Below, in pieces: positions 9,382-18,972 of a DNA stretch of 64,000 nucleotides. The stretch spans positions 1 through 64,000 of the forward strand of contig NZ_FNDD01000008.1 in assembly GCF_900100015.1 (NCBI RefSeq), given 5' to 3'. The notes below the pieces were generated by a model that ran no database searches, was not told the DNA's origin, and saw only the letters and a program-made list of their open reading frames with translations. Both the position numbers and the translations under genes were made by a program. Positions within the stretch are counted from its first letter, which is position 1; every line of letters starts with the position of its first letter. This stretch comes from Vibrio xiamenensis (GTDB lineage: Bacteria > Pseudomonadota > Gammaproteobacteria > Enterobacterales > Vibrionaceae).

Positions 9382-9438
9382 TAATATTCCATTGTTGATG
9401 TTTCTGGGAATAATTTAAATGCGATAGAGAATCCTAAC

Positions 9439-9454
9439 TGTGAGAGCGATCATT
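9439..9454. promoter_or_regulatory. CRP-like site in the citS/citC divergent intergenic region
   Basis: TGTGA-GAGCGA-TCATT has a perfect left half and a partial right half of the CRP consensus. The 9382-9651 region is AT-rich and must hold both divergent promoters and CitB sites; I could not define the latter. Catabolite control of citrate fermentation is known in enteric bacteria, so the site is plausible but unproven. Confidence 0.3.
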
Positions 9455-9651
9455 TAACGTTATGGTATAAAATTGCACTTATGAATTTAAAGTTTTTAAC
9501 TCACCTAAAATTAGCCATTTCAACTACTTAATTAATTAAATTCTTTAAAACCATAAAGGTTATTTAGCCTAAAAAAATACTCGACTTTGATCATTATTTT
9601 CGTTGTTTGTTTTAAGCACTATTGTGTGGTCGGAACACGGGGATGAATGAG

Positions 9652-10704
9652 ATGTTTGATACATACACATTAAGTCGGGTAAACCCTAAGCAGCCTGGAA
9701 AGCTTGCCAGTATTAAAGCTTTTTTGGCTCGGTTTGACCTCGGTGTCGACAAGGATGTGGAGCGCTACATCGTAGCGTATTCAGGTAACGATATTGTTGC
9801 CTGCGGCGGCATTGCCGGAAACGTACTTAAGTCGATTGCGATTGTGCCAGAGTTGCACGGCAGTGGCTTTTCTCTCACTCTAATGACCGAATTAACCAAC
9901 CTTGCTTATGAAATGCAGCGCTTTGAACTGTTTCTGTTTACTAAGCCTGCCAACGTTAAGTTCTTTCGTCAGTCGGGCTTTTTCCCAATTGCTAAAGCGG
10001 ATGACAAACTGGTTCTTTTGGAAAACAGTAAATACCGTTTACGCAATTACTGTCGTTCACTAAATAAATTTAAAGTGGCTGGCGATAAAATAGGCGGAAT
10101 TGTCATGAATGCCAATCCGTTTACGCTAGGGCATCAATATTTAGTTGAACAGGCGGCAAAAGATTGCGACTGGCTGCATTTAATTGTTGTTCGTGAAGAT
10201 AGCAGTGAATTCTCGTATCAAGACAGATTAAAAATGATTAAACAAGGTGTCAGTCATATTAAAAATATTACTGTTCATCCAGGTTCTAATTATATTATTT
10301 CTCGTGCAACGTTTCCGACCTACTTTATTAAGTCGCAAGGGCTAATAGATTATTGTTATACCGCTATCGACCTGCAAATTTTCCGCCAATATATCGCGCC
10401 AGCACTTGGCATTAATTACCGCTATGTAGGTACTGAGCCACAATGCTCAGTGACTCAGCACTATAACGAACAGATGAAATCTTGGCTCACGACGCCTCAG
10501 CTCAAAGCGCCGCCACTGACGGTTGTCGAAATTGCGCGCAAAACCTCTCACGGTGAGCCGATTTCAGCGTCCACCGTGCGTGCACTGCTGACTCGCGGCG
10601 ACATTTCGCTTCTCGACGCCTTTTTACCTAAGACATCGATCGACTATATCCAGAGCAATTTGCCCTCGCTGCTGCATTGTTCTGATGAATTTGCGGCCGC
10701 CTAG
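9652..10704 (+). CDS. citC: [Citrate (pro-3S)-lyase] ligase
   Basis: CitC acetylates the phosphoribosyl-dephospho-CoA prosthetic group on CitD, using ATP and acetate, and so activates citrate lyase. An N-terminal GNAT-like domain (ACGGIAGNVLKSIAIV) precedes a nucleotidyltransferase domain. The latter has IVMNANPFTLGHQYLVEQA, the HxGH-like signature, and ISASTVR near the end. ATG 9652 gives MFDTYTLSRV, which lines up with known CitC N-termini, and has GGGGA at ideal spacing; ATG 9643 is also in frame. First gene of the rightward operon. Confidence 0.95.
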   Translation: MFDTYTLSRVNPKQPGKLASIKAFLARFDLGVDKDVERYIVAYSGNDIVACGGIAGNVLKSIAIVPELHGSGFSLTLMTELTNLAYEMQRFELFLFTKPANVKFFRQSGFFPIAKADDKLVLLENSKYRLRNYCRSLNKFKVAGDKIGGIVMNANPFTLGHQYLVEQAAKDCDWLHLIVVREDSSEFSYQDRLKMIKQGVSHIKNITVHPGSNYIISRATFPTYFIKSQGLIDYCYTAIDLQIFRQYIAPALGINYRYVGTEPQCSVTQHYNEQMKSWLTTPQLKAPPLTVVEIARKTSHGEPISASTVRALLTRGDISLLDAFLPKTSIDYIQSNLPSLLHCSDEFAAA

Positions 10705-10742
10705 GCCACATCCGTATTAAACCAACGTGTAAAGGTTTTGAA

Positions 10743-11039
10743 ATGAAGATTATACAACCCGCTTTTGCAGGCACACTGGAATCGAGTGATCTGCAGGTTC
10801 GTATTGCACCAAACCCAGAAGGTGTCATTGACATTTTGCTCGACAGTACCGTGCAAAAACAATTTGGCGCAGCGATTGAAACATTGATTCGCGAAGTGCT
10901 CAGCAATATGGGCGTGGAATCGGCGTCGCTGGAAATTGAAGACAAAGGGGCTTTGGATTGCGTGATCAAAGCGCGCGTTCAAGCTGCGGTTATGCGTGGT
11001 GCTGACAGCCAAGAAATTCAATGGAGTGCCTTATCATGA
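10743..11039 (+). CDS. citD: Citrate lyase acyl carrier protein (gamma subunit)
   Basis: The 98-residue protein has the typical N-terminus AGTLESSD, in which Ser14 carries the 2'-(5''-triphosphoribosyl)-3'-dephospho-CoA group. AAAGG lies upstream of the ATG. Its stop overlaps the citE start (ATGA at 11036). Size and position match other citrate lyase operons. Confidence 0.96.
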   Translation: MKIIQPAFAGTLESSDLQVRIAPNPEGVIDILLDSTVQKQFGAAIETLIREVLSNMGVESASLEIEDKGALDCVIKARVQAAVMRGADSQEIQWSALS

Positions 11040-11929
11040 GTAAATTACGTCGCAGTATGCTGTTTGTTCCAGGGGCGAACGCTGCCATGCTCAGCAACAC
11101 CTTTATCTACAAACCTGATGCCATCATGTTTGACTTAGAAGACTCGGTATCGATTCGCGAAAAAGATACCGCTCGTATGCTGGTTTTTCATGCGCTGCAA
11201 CACCCGTTCTATCAAGATGTTGAAACCGTGGTTCGAGTGAATCCACTCGATTCAGTCCATGGTTTGAATGACCTGAATGCGGTTGTGCGCGCCGGCGTTG
11301 ACGTGGTGCGTTTGCCAAAAACCGACAGCGCCGAAGATGTGCTGGAGATGGAGCGTCATATTGCTGAAATCGAACGTGGCTGCGGTCGCCCAGTCGGTAG
11401 CACCAAAATGATGGCAGCGATTGAGTCAGCCAATGGCGTGAATAACGCGGTTGATATTGCTCACTGTTGCCCACGTCTTATCGGTATTGCGCTTGGCGCC
11501 GAAGACTATGTACGTGACTTGCGTACTCAGCGCTCGCCAGAAGGGATTGAACTGCTGTTTGCGCGTTGCTCGATTCTTCAAGCCGCGCGCTCGGCGGGAA
11601 TTATGGCGTTTGACACCGTTTACTCGGATGCCAACAACGAAGCCGGTTTCTTGCAAGAAGCGGAACACATTAAACAGCTTGGTTTTGATGGTAAGTCACT
11701 GATCAACCCGCGCCAAATTGAAATGGTCCACAACGTGTTTGCCCCGACTCAGAAAGAGGTCGACTACGCCAATCGGGTGATTGAAGCGGCGGCAGAGGCT
11801 GAAGCTCAAGGCCTTGGTGTGGTGTCACTGAACGGCAAAATGGTTGATGGTCCTATCATCGAACGCGCCCGTTGGACGCTGCAAAAAGCACAATCTGGCA
11901 TCAAGCAGAATTTCGGCATCAAAGAATAA
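11036..11929 (+). CDS. citE: Citrate lyase beta subunit (citryl-ACP lyase)
   Basis: CitE cleaves citryl-ACP to oxaloacetate and acetyl-ACP. The HpcH/HpaI aldolase-fold motifs are clear: [11 protein letters not shown] at the N-terminus, MFDLEDSV (metal/substrate site), IESANGV, and [12 protein letters not shown] 11036 is chosen because [13 protein letters not shown] matches the family and overlaps the citD stop by 4 bp. The length of 297 residues is normal. Confidence 0.97.
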   Translation: MSKLRRSMLFVPGANAAMLSNTFIYKPDAIMFDLEDSVSIREKDTARMLVFHALQHPFYQDVETVVRVNPLDSVHGLNDLNAVVRAGVDVVRLPKTDSAEDVLEMERHIAEIERGCGRPVGSTKMMAAIESANGVNNAVDIAHCCPRLIGIALGAEDYVRDLRTQRSPEGIELLFARCSILQAARSAGIMAFDTVYSDANNEAGFLQEAEHIKQLGFDGKSLINPRQIEMVHNVFAPTQKEVDYANRVIEAAAEAEAQGLGVVSLNGKMVDGPIIERARWTLQKAQSGIKQNFGIKE

Positions 11930-11938
11930 GGCAGTATC

Positions 11939-13453
11939 ATGACTGAATATCAATCGAACATGCAGCACTCCGTTCCGGCGTCTATGTCACTATTTACGGG
12001 TGCCAACACCATTACTCCGCATCTTAACGATGCACAAACAAAAGCCAGCCGTAAGCTGAAAACCAGCCTTGAGCAAGCGATCAAAGATTCTGGTCTTCGC
12101 GATGGCATGACCATTTCTTTCCACCACGCGTTTCGTGGCGGCGACAAAGTGATCAACATGGTGATGGATGTCATCGCCAACATGGGTTTTAAAAATCTGA
12201 CTCTTGCGCCAAGTTCATTGACCAGCGTGCACTCTCCACTGGTGGCTCATATCGAAAACGGTGTGGTCGGCAAACTGTACACCTCAGGTATTCGCGGCGA
12301 GCTGGGCGAAGCCATTTCAAAAGGTGTATTGAAAGAGCCGGTACACATTCACTCTCACGGCGGCCGCGTACATTTGGTCAAAACCGGCGAGATTGACATC
12401 GATGTTGCGTTTATCGGTGTGCCTTGCTGTGACGAATACGGCAACGCCAACGGCACCAATGGTAAGTCGCGTTGTGGCTCATTGGGTTACGCGAAAGTGG
12501 ATGCGCAGCACGCCAAACATGTGGTGATGTTAACGGAATCACTGGCCGCTTATCCAAATCATCCAGCGTCAATCACGCAAGATTACGTTGATGCGGTCGT
12601 AAAAGTGGACGAAGTGGGTGACCCAAGCAAAATCGGCGGCGGTGAAACGCGTTTAACCAGCAACCCTCGTGAATTGCTGATCGCCAAACGCGCAGCGGAT
12701 GTGATCATCAACTCTGGCTACTTCAAACAAGATTTTAATATTCAAACCGGCTCTGGTGGTGCATCACTGGCTGTGACGCGTTTTCTTGGCGATGAAATGG
12801 TACGTCAAGGCATCAGTGCAGAATTTGGTCTTGGTGGCATCACTTCAACCATGGTGGCGATGCACGAACAAGGTCTGATTAAAAACTTGCTCGATGTGCA
12901 ATGTTTTGATGCAGGTGCGGCTGACTCTTTAGCGCGCAATCCAAATCACCTCGAAATCTCAGCCAACGAATACGCGAACCCGTCATCAAAAGGCGCGGTG
13001 GTTGACCGTTTGGATGTGGTGATTCTCAGCGCGCTGGAAATTGATACCCAATTCAACGTCAACGTTATCACCGGTTCTGACGGTGTGATTCGCGGCGCAT
13101 CTGGCGGCCACTGCGATACCGCAGCCGGTGCTAACTTGGCCATCATCGTTGCGCCATTAGTACGCGGTCGCATTCCAACTGTGGTGAACAAGGTGCTTAA
13201 CGTGGTTACCCCAGGTGAATCGATTGATGTGCTCGTGACCGACCACGGCGTAGCGGTGAACCCAAATCGCCCAGAAGTGCGTGAGCGTTTGTTGCAGGCT
13301 GGCATTGAAGTGGTCGATGTTGAAGCGCTGTGCGAGCGTGCTAAATCACTGACAGGTGTGCCTCAAGCGATTGAGTTTGAAGATCAAGTTGTGGGTTATG
13401 TGCGTTATCGCGATGGCTCAGTGATAGATGTGATTAAGAAGGTAAAAGAATGA
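11939..13453 (+). CDS. citF: Citrate lyase alpha subunit (citrate:acetyl-ACP transferase)
   Basis: The 504-residue CoA-transferase-fold subunit swaps the acetyl group on CitD for citrate. Conserved stretches include ISFHHAFRGGDKV, HSHGGRVHLVKTGEID, GSGGASLAVTRF and VITGSDGVIRGASGGHCDTA. The Shine-Dalgarno AAGGCAG is 9 bp after citE. Its TGA overlaps the citX ATG. Confidence 0.97.
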   Translation: MTEYQSNMQHSVPASMSLFTGANTITPHLNDAQTKASRKLKTSLEQAIKDSGLRDGMTISFHHAFRGGDKVINMVMDVIANMGFKNLTLAPSSLTSVHSPLVAHIENGVVGKLYTSGIRGELGEAISKGVLKEPVHIHSHGGRVHLVKTGEIDIDVAFIGVPCCDEYGNANGTNGKSRCGSLGYAKVDAQHAKHVVMLTESLAAYPNHPASITQDYVDAVVKVDEVGDPSKIGGGETRLTSNPRELLIAKRAADVIINSGYFKQDFNIQTGSGGASLAVTRFLGDEMVRQGISAEFGLGGITSTMVAMHEQGLIKNLLDVQCFDAGAADSLARNPNHLEISANEYANPSSKGAVVDRLDVVILSALEIDTQFNVNVITGSDGVIRGASGGHCDTAAGANLAIIVAPLVRGRIPTVVNKVLNVVTPGESIDVLVTDHGVAVNPNRPEVRERLLQAGIEVVDVEALCERAKSLTGVPQAIEFEDQVVGYVRYRDGSVIDVIKKVKE

Positions 13454-13989
13454 CACACTCTTGCAGTGGGGCGGCAGTTGGCCTAGACGAAGTCTTGGCC
13501 AACAAAGAAGCTCGAGTCAAGAGACAAGGGGAGTGGCTAAGGCGCCACTCTCTGCCTCTGATTTCGTTTAGCGTCAATATTCCCGGCCCGAACAAACTTA
13601 CCCCAAGCGCGCTCAAGGTATTTGAGCAAGGCGTGAATGCCATTAGCGCTGCATGTATTCAGCACGGCTGCGACATCGTAGCACGTCAGCTTCTCACCCA
13701 AGACACCGGGCCTGAAGCGATTTTCGTGATTGAAGGTGTGAGCGCACTGGAGCTGAAAAAGATCATGATCGATATCGAGTCTGACCACGCGCTGGGTCGC
13801 TTGATGGATCTCGATGTGATTGGTCGCGATGGCAAAATCATTTCGCGCCAAGGTCAGCATATGCCAAGACGCAAATGCTTTGTTTGTGATGAAGATGCGG
13901 TGGTCTGCGCTCGTTCTCGCCGCCACAGTCTGCCGGAGTTATTGTCCAAGATTGATGACATGGTGCTAAAAGATGAATGCTGCTCTTAA
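13450..13989 (+). CDS. citX: Apo-citrate lyase phosphoribosyl-dephospho-CoA transferase
   Basis: CitX attaches the prosthetic-group precursor to apo-CitD. The nucleotidyltransferase-like signature LGRLMDLDVI (about 117-126) and the following Cys-containing block PRRKCFVCDEDAVVCARSR are characteristic. At 179 residues it is of standard length. The start overlaps the citF stop by 4 bp and the end overlaps citG by 17 bp, so translation of the three is coupled. Confidence 0.95.
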   Translation: MTHSCSGAAVGLDEVLANKEARVKRQGEWLRRHSLPLISFSVNIPGPNKLTPSALKVFEQGVNAISAACIQHGCDIVARQLLTQDTGPEAIFVIEGVSALELKKIMIDIESDHALGRLMDLDVIGRDGKIISRQGQHMPRRKCFVCDEDAVVCARSRRHSLPELLSKIDDMVLKDECCS

Positions 13990-14917
13990 TTTGTTAGTCG
14001 ATACTCACCGTTATTGTTCCGACGTCAATCAAGCCGACCGTACTGTGCGTGTCGACTTATTTAAGCTGGTGGCTGATCTTGCTTACCACGCGATGTTGGT
14101 GGAAGTGCACTTAACCCCGAAACCGGGTCTGGTTGACCTTCTCAATAACGGTGCTCACGACGATATGGACGTGCGTTTATTTGAACGCAGCGCCGAGGCG
14201 ATTAGGCCGTATATCATGGAATTTCTTCAAGCGGGGTTTGCTCATCGCACGCAAACCGCGGACGACTTACTTACACCACTGCGCCCAATCGGGATTGCAG
14301 CGGAGCAAGCGATGCTCAAAGCCACCGGCGGCGTGAATACGCACAAAGGCATGATTTTTAGCCTCGGGCTAATTTGCGGCGCAGTGGGTTGGCTTAAAGG
14401 CAAAGGCTTGGCGGTGGATTCATTGCATATCAGCCATACCATTAAGCGTTGCTGCGCCTTGCTGGTGATTAAAGAGCTTAAGCAACCCACTCATCGTCCG
14501 ACCACGCATGGTGAAAAGTTGTTCCATGAATACGGCTTAACGGGCGCACGCGGTGAAGCGGCCTCAGGGCTTGCCACCATTACCGAGCACAGTTTACCGG
14601 CGCTGCAAGCCGCGCTGGAGCAAGGCCACAGCACCGAGCAAGCGCTTTGGCAAACTTTGCTGGTGCTAATGGCGCATAACCCAGACACCAATGTGGTCTC
14701 GCGCGGTGGCATGCATGGTTTGCGCTTTGTGCAAAACGCCGCCCATGATCTACTGGAGCGTGGCGGCTGCGAATGGGATGGGCTTGAGAATGCGCTGATC
14801 GAATTGGATAAGCGCTTTACCGAGCGTCGCTTAAGCCCAGGCGGCAGCGCCGACTTACTGGCCATGACTTGGCTATTGGCCCAATTAAATGATTTAAACC
14901 AACACAGTGTTGGCTAA
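13973..14917 (+). CDS. citG: Triphosphoribosyl-dephospho-CoA synthase
   Basis: CitG makes the prosthetic-group precursor from dephospho-CoA and ATP. Conserved stretches are EVHLTPKPGLVDLLNNGAHDDMD, TGGVNTHKGMIFSLGL, GARGEAASGL and, near the end, RRLSPGGSADLLAMTWLL. The 314 residues include a short N-terminal extension compared with about 295 in some homologues. It overlaps citX and is followed, after about 50 bp, by the DUF5718 gene. Confidence 0.95.
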   Translation: MNAALNLLVDTHRYCSDVNQADRTVRVDLFKLVADLAYHAMLVEVHLTPKPGLVDLLNNGAHDDMDVRLFERSAEAIRPYIMEFLQAGFAHRTQTADDLLTPLRPIGIAAEQAMLKATGGVNTHKGMIFSLGLICGAVGWLKGKGLAVDSLHISHTIKRCCALLVIKELKQPTHRPTTHGEKLFHEYGLTGARGEAASGLATITEHSLPALQAALEQGHSTEQALWQTLLVLMAHNPDTNVVSRGGMHGLRFVQNAAHDLLERGGCEWDGLENALIELDKRFTERRLSPGGSADLLAMTWLLAQLNDLNQHSVG

Positions 14918-14965
14918 GGTCAGTTGACCGAATGCGATGATGTTTTGAAAGGAGCGGTTTGCGCA

Positions 14966-15792
14966 ATGAAAATGTATGCGGATGTTTTGGTTTTGGGCGT
15001 GGCGGGCAATTTTGCTGGTCACTTGCAACAAGCGGGCGAGGCGAGTGATTTCGCCGCATTGGAAGGTGCGGATATCAATATGCCGCAGGCGCTGTTTCCT
15101 ATTTATGTGCCGGCGCAAACGACTCATTTCTGACGAACTTTCCACTCAGCCACCATGCGATTCAATTGCCTCTCGAAGTCGAGAATCTGCAAATTGAACC
15201 AGAGGTCGCTTTGTTGTGTGACATCACATATGAGCAAGGTGAGGTAGTGGCGGTGACGCCTCGTGAGTTTGGCGCATTTAACGACTGCTCTATTCGTCGC
15301 CCTGATGCCAATAAAATCAGTGAGAAGAAAAACTGGGGCCCAGCGTCAAAAGGGGTTTCCGAGCGAATGTTCCCACTCACAGGTTTAGAGCAGGGCGGAT
15401 ATATTGACCAGTTTCGCATCGCCAGTTTCCACAAACGTGGCGAGCAAGTGACGCTGTACGGCGAAGATTGCTCAGTGTCGGGTTATACCTATTTCTACAA
15501 AACCCTCACTGATTGGGTGTGCCAGCAAATGAACGAGCAGCAAGACGCTGGACCAAAAGAGAACATTAAACAGCTATTGGTGGACGCGAATTACCCTGAG
15601 CAAGTGCTTTTGGCGGTGGGCGCAACGCGTTACACCCCATACGGCGAGAGTAATTTCCTTGAGCGTGGCGATGTCAGTATGGTGGTGGTGTATGACAATC
15701 AGCTTTATACGCCGCAGCAAATTGCCCATTTTGCACTGACTGATCAGCTTGAGCAGCGCGGTATCGCCTCTGTGGTGCAAACCGTTTATTAG
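14966..15792 (+). pseudogene. DUF5718-family protein, split by an apparent -1 frameshift
   Basis: ATG 14966 has AAAGGAG upstream and opens MKMYADVLVLGVAGNFAGHLQQAG, but this frame stops at 15131-15133. The next frame continues directly (FLTNFPLSHHAIQLPLEVEN) to 15792, giving a continuous DUF5718-like protein if one T is restored in the T-run at 15127-15129. The second half has IEPEVALLCDI and FNDCSIRR, which resemble the metal- and substrate-binding segments of the fumarylacetoacetate hydrolase (FAH) fold; that link is inference. It is the last gene of the citrate lyase operon. It may be a sequencing indel, a genuine mutation, or a recoding site. Confidence 0.75.
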
Positions 15793-16121
15793 GCGTTTAT
15801 TGGCGAACCATTTAACTATTTTTCGGATTTAACGATTAATCGAAAACTTTGCTCTGAAATCCCCCCAACCGCGTGTTTTAAGCGGGGAGAAACACGCTGA
15901 AATCAAGAGCAAGTATTGCAATCCTACCCCAGTCAGTTGGATTTTTATGGCGCTCTGCATATTAGAGTGCCGCGACCGATTCTGTCGTCACCTTTAGGGT
16001 TTTTAGTCTGTTTAGGCTCCTTTCGCTCGGCTCTGCGCTTTCTCGTTGCGCAGACCGAGCTTTCTTTTATCTGCCTGTTTCGAATCTTAATGAGATCAGT
16101 ACACGAGCAAAAGTACAGGTG
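15793..16121. other. Gene-free stretch with two stem-loops
   Basis: I see no gene here. It holds a hairpin with arms GCGTGTTT (15871-15878) and AAACACGC (15890-15897) without a T-run, and the terminator at 16025-16066. The rest shows no clear signal. Confidence 0.6.
16025..16066 (+). terminator. Rho-independent terminator of the cit operon
   Basis: Arms GCTCGG-CTCTGCGC (16025-16038) and GCGCAGA-CCGAGC (16048-16060) form a long GC-rich stem with one bulged base, followed by TTTCTTTT. It lies between the rightward cit unit and the leftward acetyltransferase gene and could serve both. Confidence 0.75.
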
Positions 16122-16724
16122 CTACGGCAGGGTTAACATATTGTGCGCCACGCTTTGACCTTGCGGCGCGGTGTCTAAGGTGCGCTGCACTTTACATGGG
16201 TTGCCGACCGCGACACTGTTTGGCGCAATATCGCGGGTAACCACGCTGCCAGCGCCGATGGTTGAGCCTTTGCCGATGGTTACGCCGGGCATAATGATGC
16301 AGCCGCCGCCAATCCACACATCATCTTGGATATGAATCGCCTTGGCTTGCCCTACATGTTGGCTACGCTGTAGCGGATCAAGAGGGTGAATAGCCGTGTA
16401 GACTTGCACGTTTGGCGCGATAAACACATTGCTGCCAATGATAAAGTCGGTGCAATCGAGCACTACAAAGTTGTAGTTGATAAACACGTTGTTGCCGATT
16501 TTGGTATTGAAACCATAATCAACGCGCAGGCCTTGTTCGACGTGAACGTTATCACCAACCTCGCCAAAGATCTGTTTAATCAACTGCGTTTTTTGCTCGG
16601 CATCGCGAGCGGCGAGTTGATTAAATTGTGCGGTTTTGTCGCGGGTTTGATAGCGGATTTCTACCAATTCTGGGTCGTTGATATGGTAGGGGTGGCCTGC
16701 GACCATCTTTTCTAATTCTGTCAT
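16122..16724 (-). CDS. Sugar O-acetyltransferase (Maa/LacA/NodL type)
   Basis: The N-terminal Maa domain (MTELEKMVAGHPYHINDPEL) is followed by a left-handed beta-helix of hexapeptide repeats (IGNNVFINYNF, IGSNVFIAPNV, IQDDVWIGGGCIIMPGVTIGKGSTIGAGSVVTRDI). The catalytic His is in YTAIHPLD. These enzymes transfer acetyl from acetyl-CoA to maltose, galactosides or similar sugars, acting as trimers in the cytosol. At 200 residues it is slightly longer than Maa. The true substrate cannot be told. Confidence 0.9.
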   Translation of the reverse strand: MTELEKMVAGHPYHINDPELVEIRYQTRDKTAQFNQLAARDAEQKTQLIKQIFGEVGDNVHVEQGLRVDYGFNTKIGNNVFINYNFVVLDCTDFIIGSNVFIAPNVQVYTAIHPLDPLQRSQHVGQAKAIHIQDDVWIGGGCIIMPGVTIGKGSTIGAGSVVTRDIAPNSVAVGNPCKVQRTLDTAPQGQSVAHNMLTLP

Positions 16725-16866
16725 GTTATCAAGGCTCTATTGGCAAATAAGAGCCTCAGTATAGAAAAGCCTCGCGGCGTAAAACATGTCGAATATGGCT
16801 AAAGGCATGCACCAAATTGCTCGTTGCTCGCTTGTCGCTGGATTGGTGCAAATGGGCTGACGGTGG

Positions 16867-18027
16867 CTACTTAGGCCAGCGCCAAGTGGGAATATCAAGA
16901 ATATCGCGCCCCGGTACTGTGGTTTCACCGAGCACTTTTTCTATCTCAATTAATTGACACTCTGGCAGCGTAGCGAGCTGCTTAATCAGTACCTCGGCAT
17001 GGGAAATGACCCACACTTGTCCGTGCGAAGCGGCGTGATGAATCAAACGTCCAAGCGCAGGCAGCAAATCGGGATGCAAACTGGTCTCCGGCTCGTTGAG
17101 CACCATTAACGTCGGCGGGCGCGGAGTGAGAAGCGCGGCGACCCATAAAATAAATCGCAGTGTGCCGTCGGAAAGCTCGGAGCCAGAGAGTGGGCGCAGC
17201 AGGCCGTGCTGATAAAACGCCAGCGAAAAATAGCCATTGCCTTCACAGTTGATGGTTAAGCGACATCCTGGGAAAGCATCTTCAATCGCGGCTTCCAGCG
17301 CTTCGCGGTCGCCAATTTCGATAATGGTTTGCAGCGCCGCCGCCAAATCGCGGCCATCGTGATGCAACATCGTAGTACGTGTGCCAAGTTGGGATTGCCT
17401 TGCCGGCGCGTCTCGGTCGGTACGGAAATGGTCATAAAAGCGCCAGCCACGAATCATTTCGCGCATTTGCAGCACTTCCGGTGCTTGTGCAGACTCGCCG
17501 ACTTGATCAAACATGCTGTCGTAGTTGGCAATGTGTGAGGATAACACCTCCCACCGCCGTCCATCGCGATTACGAATCATATTGCCTTGGCGCTCAACTA
17601 GGCTGCTATTGGGATGATACCGAGCGCCGGTGAAAATGCATTCGTGCTTGATCTCAGGGTCAAGGCAAAACGCAGAAATGGTGGGTTCCGGCAGGCCGAG
17701 CGACACAGCGTAGCCGAGGTCGTCGGTGGCAAAACCCAGCTTTAAACGTTTGATGTAGTTGGGGTGACTGGGATCAATCCCGAATTCGCCGCGCAGCATG
17801 GAAGCGCTGATTTCCTTTGGCCCAGCCCAAAAGGTTGAGGCTAAACCGCCTTCACTCGCCAGGGAACCGACCACGCCGCCATGAGCGGTGGATGCCAATA
17901 ACCGCAGCGCTTTATACAGATTGGATTTACCACTGCCATTGGCGCCGGTAATCACGTTAAGCCTGCCAAGCGCGAGGGTGAGGTCCAAAATAGAGCGGTA
18001 ATTGGCGATCGAAATGGAAGTCAGCAT
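16867..18027 (-). CDS. AAA family ATPase of RecF/OLD-like type
   Basis: The N-terminus has a Walker A of the SMC/RecF class (GANGSGKSNLYKALRLL), and the C-terminal half has a signature LSGSELSDGTLRF-like block with Walker B LMVLNEPETSLHPDLL and switch His in VISHAEVL. No TOPRIM nuclease domain follows, unlike OLD proteins. ATG 18027 (MLTSISIANYRSI) is preferred to an upstream TTG. Neighbours are an acetyltransferase and a transporter, with no nuclease or methylase, so a defence role has no contextual support. Cellular role unknown. Confidence 0.8.
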   Translation of the reverse strand: MLTSISIANYRSILDLTLALGRLNVITGANGSGKSNLYKALRLLASTAHGGVVGSLASEGGLASTFWAGPKEISASMLRGEFGIDPSHPNYIKRLKLGFATDDLGYAVSLGLPEPTISAFCLDPEIKHECIFTGARYHPNSSLVERQGNMIRNRDGRRWEVLSSHIANYDSMFDQVGESAQAPEVLQMREMIRGWRFYDHFRTDRDAPARQSQLGTRTTMLHHDGRDLAAALQTIIEIGDREALEAAIEDAFPGCRLTINCEGNGYFSLAFYQHGLLRPLSGSELSDGTLRFILWVAALLTPRPPTLMVLNEPETSLHPDLLPALGRLIHHAASHGQVWVISHAEVLIKQLATLPECQLIEIEKVLGETTVPGRDILDIPTWRWPK

Positions 18028-18069
18028 AGCGAAGTCCGATACAAGTCTCAGCAAATCAATGAATGGCCA

Positions 18070-18972
18070 TTAGCTTAAAGTTAAGCCTAGGAAAATCAAT
18101 AAGATTCCCCATAGATGATAGAGCTGAACAAACTCGCCCAAAAACAGCGCTGACAGCAACGCGCCAAACACCGGAATGAAATGCACCGACAGACTGGCTT
18201 TCGCCGGGCCAAGCGCGGCGACGCATTGCATGTAAAGCAAGAAGGCGCCAATGGATGGCACGATACCGATATACATTAGGCTTAAGCCGGAGTGCCAATT
18301 CCAAATCGGCGCCGGGCCGCTATGCACTTCCCACAAATAAAACGGCAGTAGGCAGACGATGGCGAGCAGCATTTGCAGCGACATCAAGCCTAAACGGTTG
18401 AGGTTCGCGGGAATACGTTTTAGAGCAATGGTATAAATCGCCCAGCAAATCATGGCGATAAAAATAATAAAATCACCATGATTGATATTGAGTTCAAGCA
18501 AGTTACGCCAATCGCCAGCCGTGACTATGGTGATCACGCCGCACAGCGACAGCAAAATGCCGGTCACCAAACGTACGGTGACGGCCAAACCAAAAAACAG
18601 CGCGCCAAATAGGCTAATCAGCAGCGGAATAAAGGCATTTAAAATGGTGCCGTTGGTGGCGGGGGTTGACTGCAGTCCCCAATAAATCAGTGAATTAAAC
18701 GCCGCGAAACCGGTCAGTGAGGTCAGCAGCACCAGTTTCCAATCACGCAGATACAACCGCCAATCTGCGCGCAGCGCTCGATAGGAAAAAGGCAATAAAA
18801 TCAGACTCGCCAGTACCCAGCGGTCAAAGGACAGGGTAATGGGAGGGATCTCTGCACGCACCGCGCGGCCGACGATAAAGTTACCTGCCCAAAACAGTGG
18901 CGGGAGTAGAAACAGAAAAATAAGCCAAAGTTTATTGGGCTGGCTTTGCTCGACCTGTGATGATGCCTGCAT
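18070..18972 (-). CDS. EamA/DMT-family transporter
   Basis: About ten hydrophobic helices in two EamA repeats, with typical PPLFWAGNFIVGRAV at the N-terminus and ALGPAKASLSVHFIPVFGALLSALFLGE near the end. AAGGAGGT lies 7 bp upstream of ATG 18972, which is decisive; longer starts would read through it. Family members export amino acids or other metabolites; the substrate is not evident. It ends about 40 bp before the ATPase gene start and may be co-transcribed with it. Confidence 0.9.
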   Translation of the reverse strand: MQASSQVEQSQPNKLWLIFLFLLPPLFWAGNFIVGRAVRAEIPPITLSFDRWVLASLILLPFSYRALRADWRLYLRDWKLVLLTSLTGFAAFNSLIYWGLQSTPATNGTILNAFIPLLISLFGALFFGLAVTVRLVTGILLSLCGVITIVTAGDWRNLLELNINHGDFIIFIAMICWAIYTIALKRIPANLNRLGLMSLQMLLAIVCLLPFYLWEVHSGPAPIWNWHSGLSLMYIGIVPSIGAFLLYMQCVAALGPAKASLSVHFIPVFGALLSALFLGEFVQLYHLWGILLIFLGLTLS

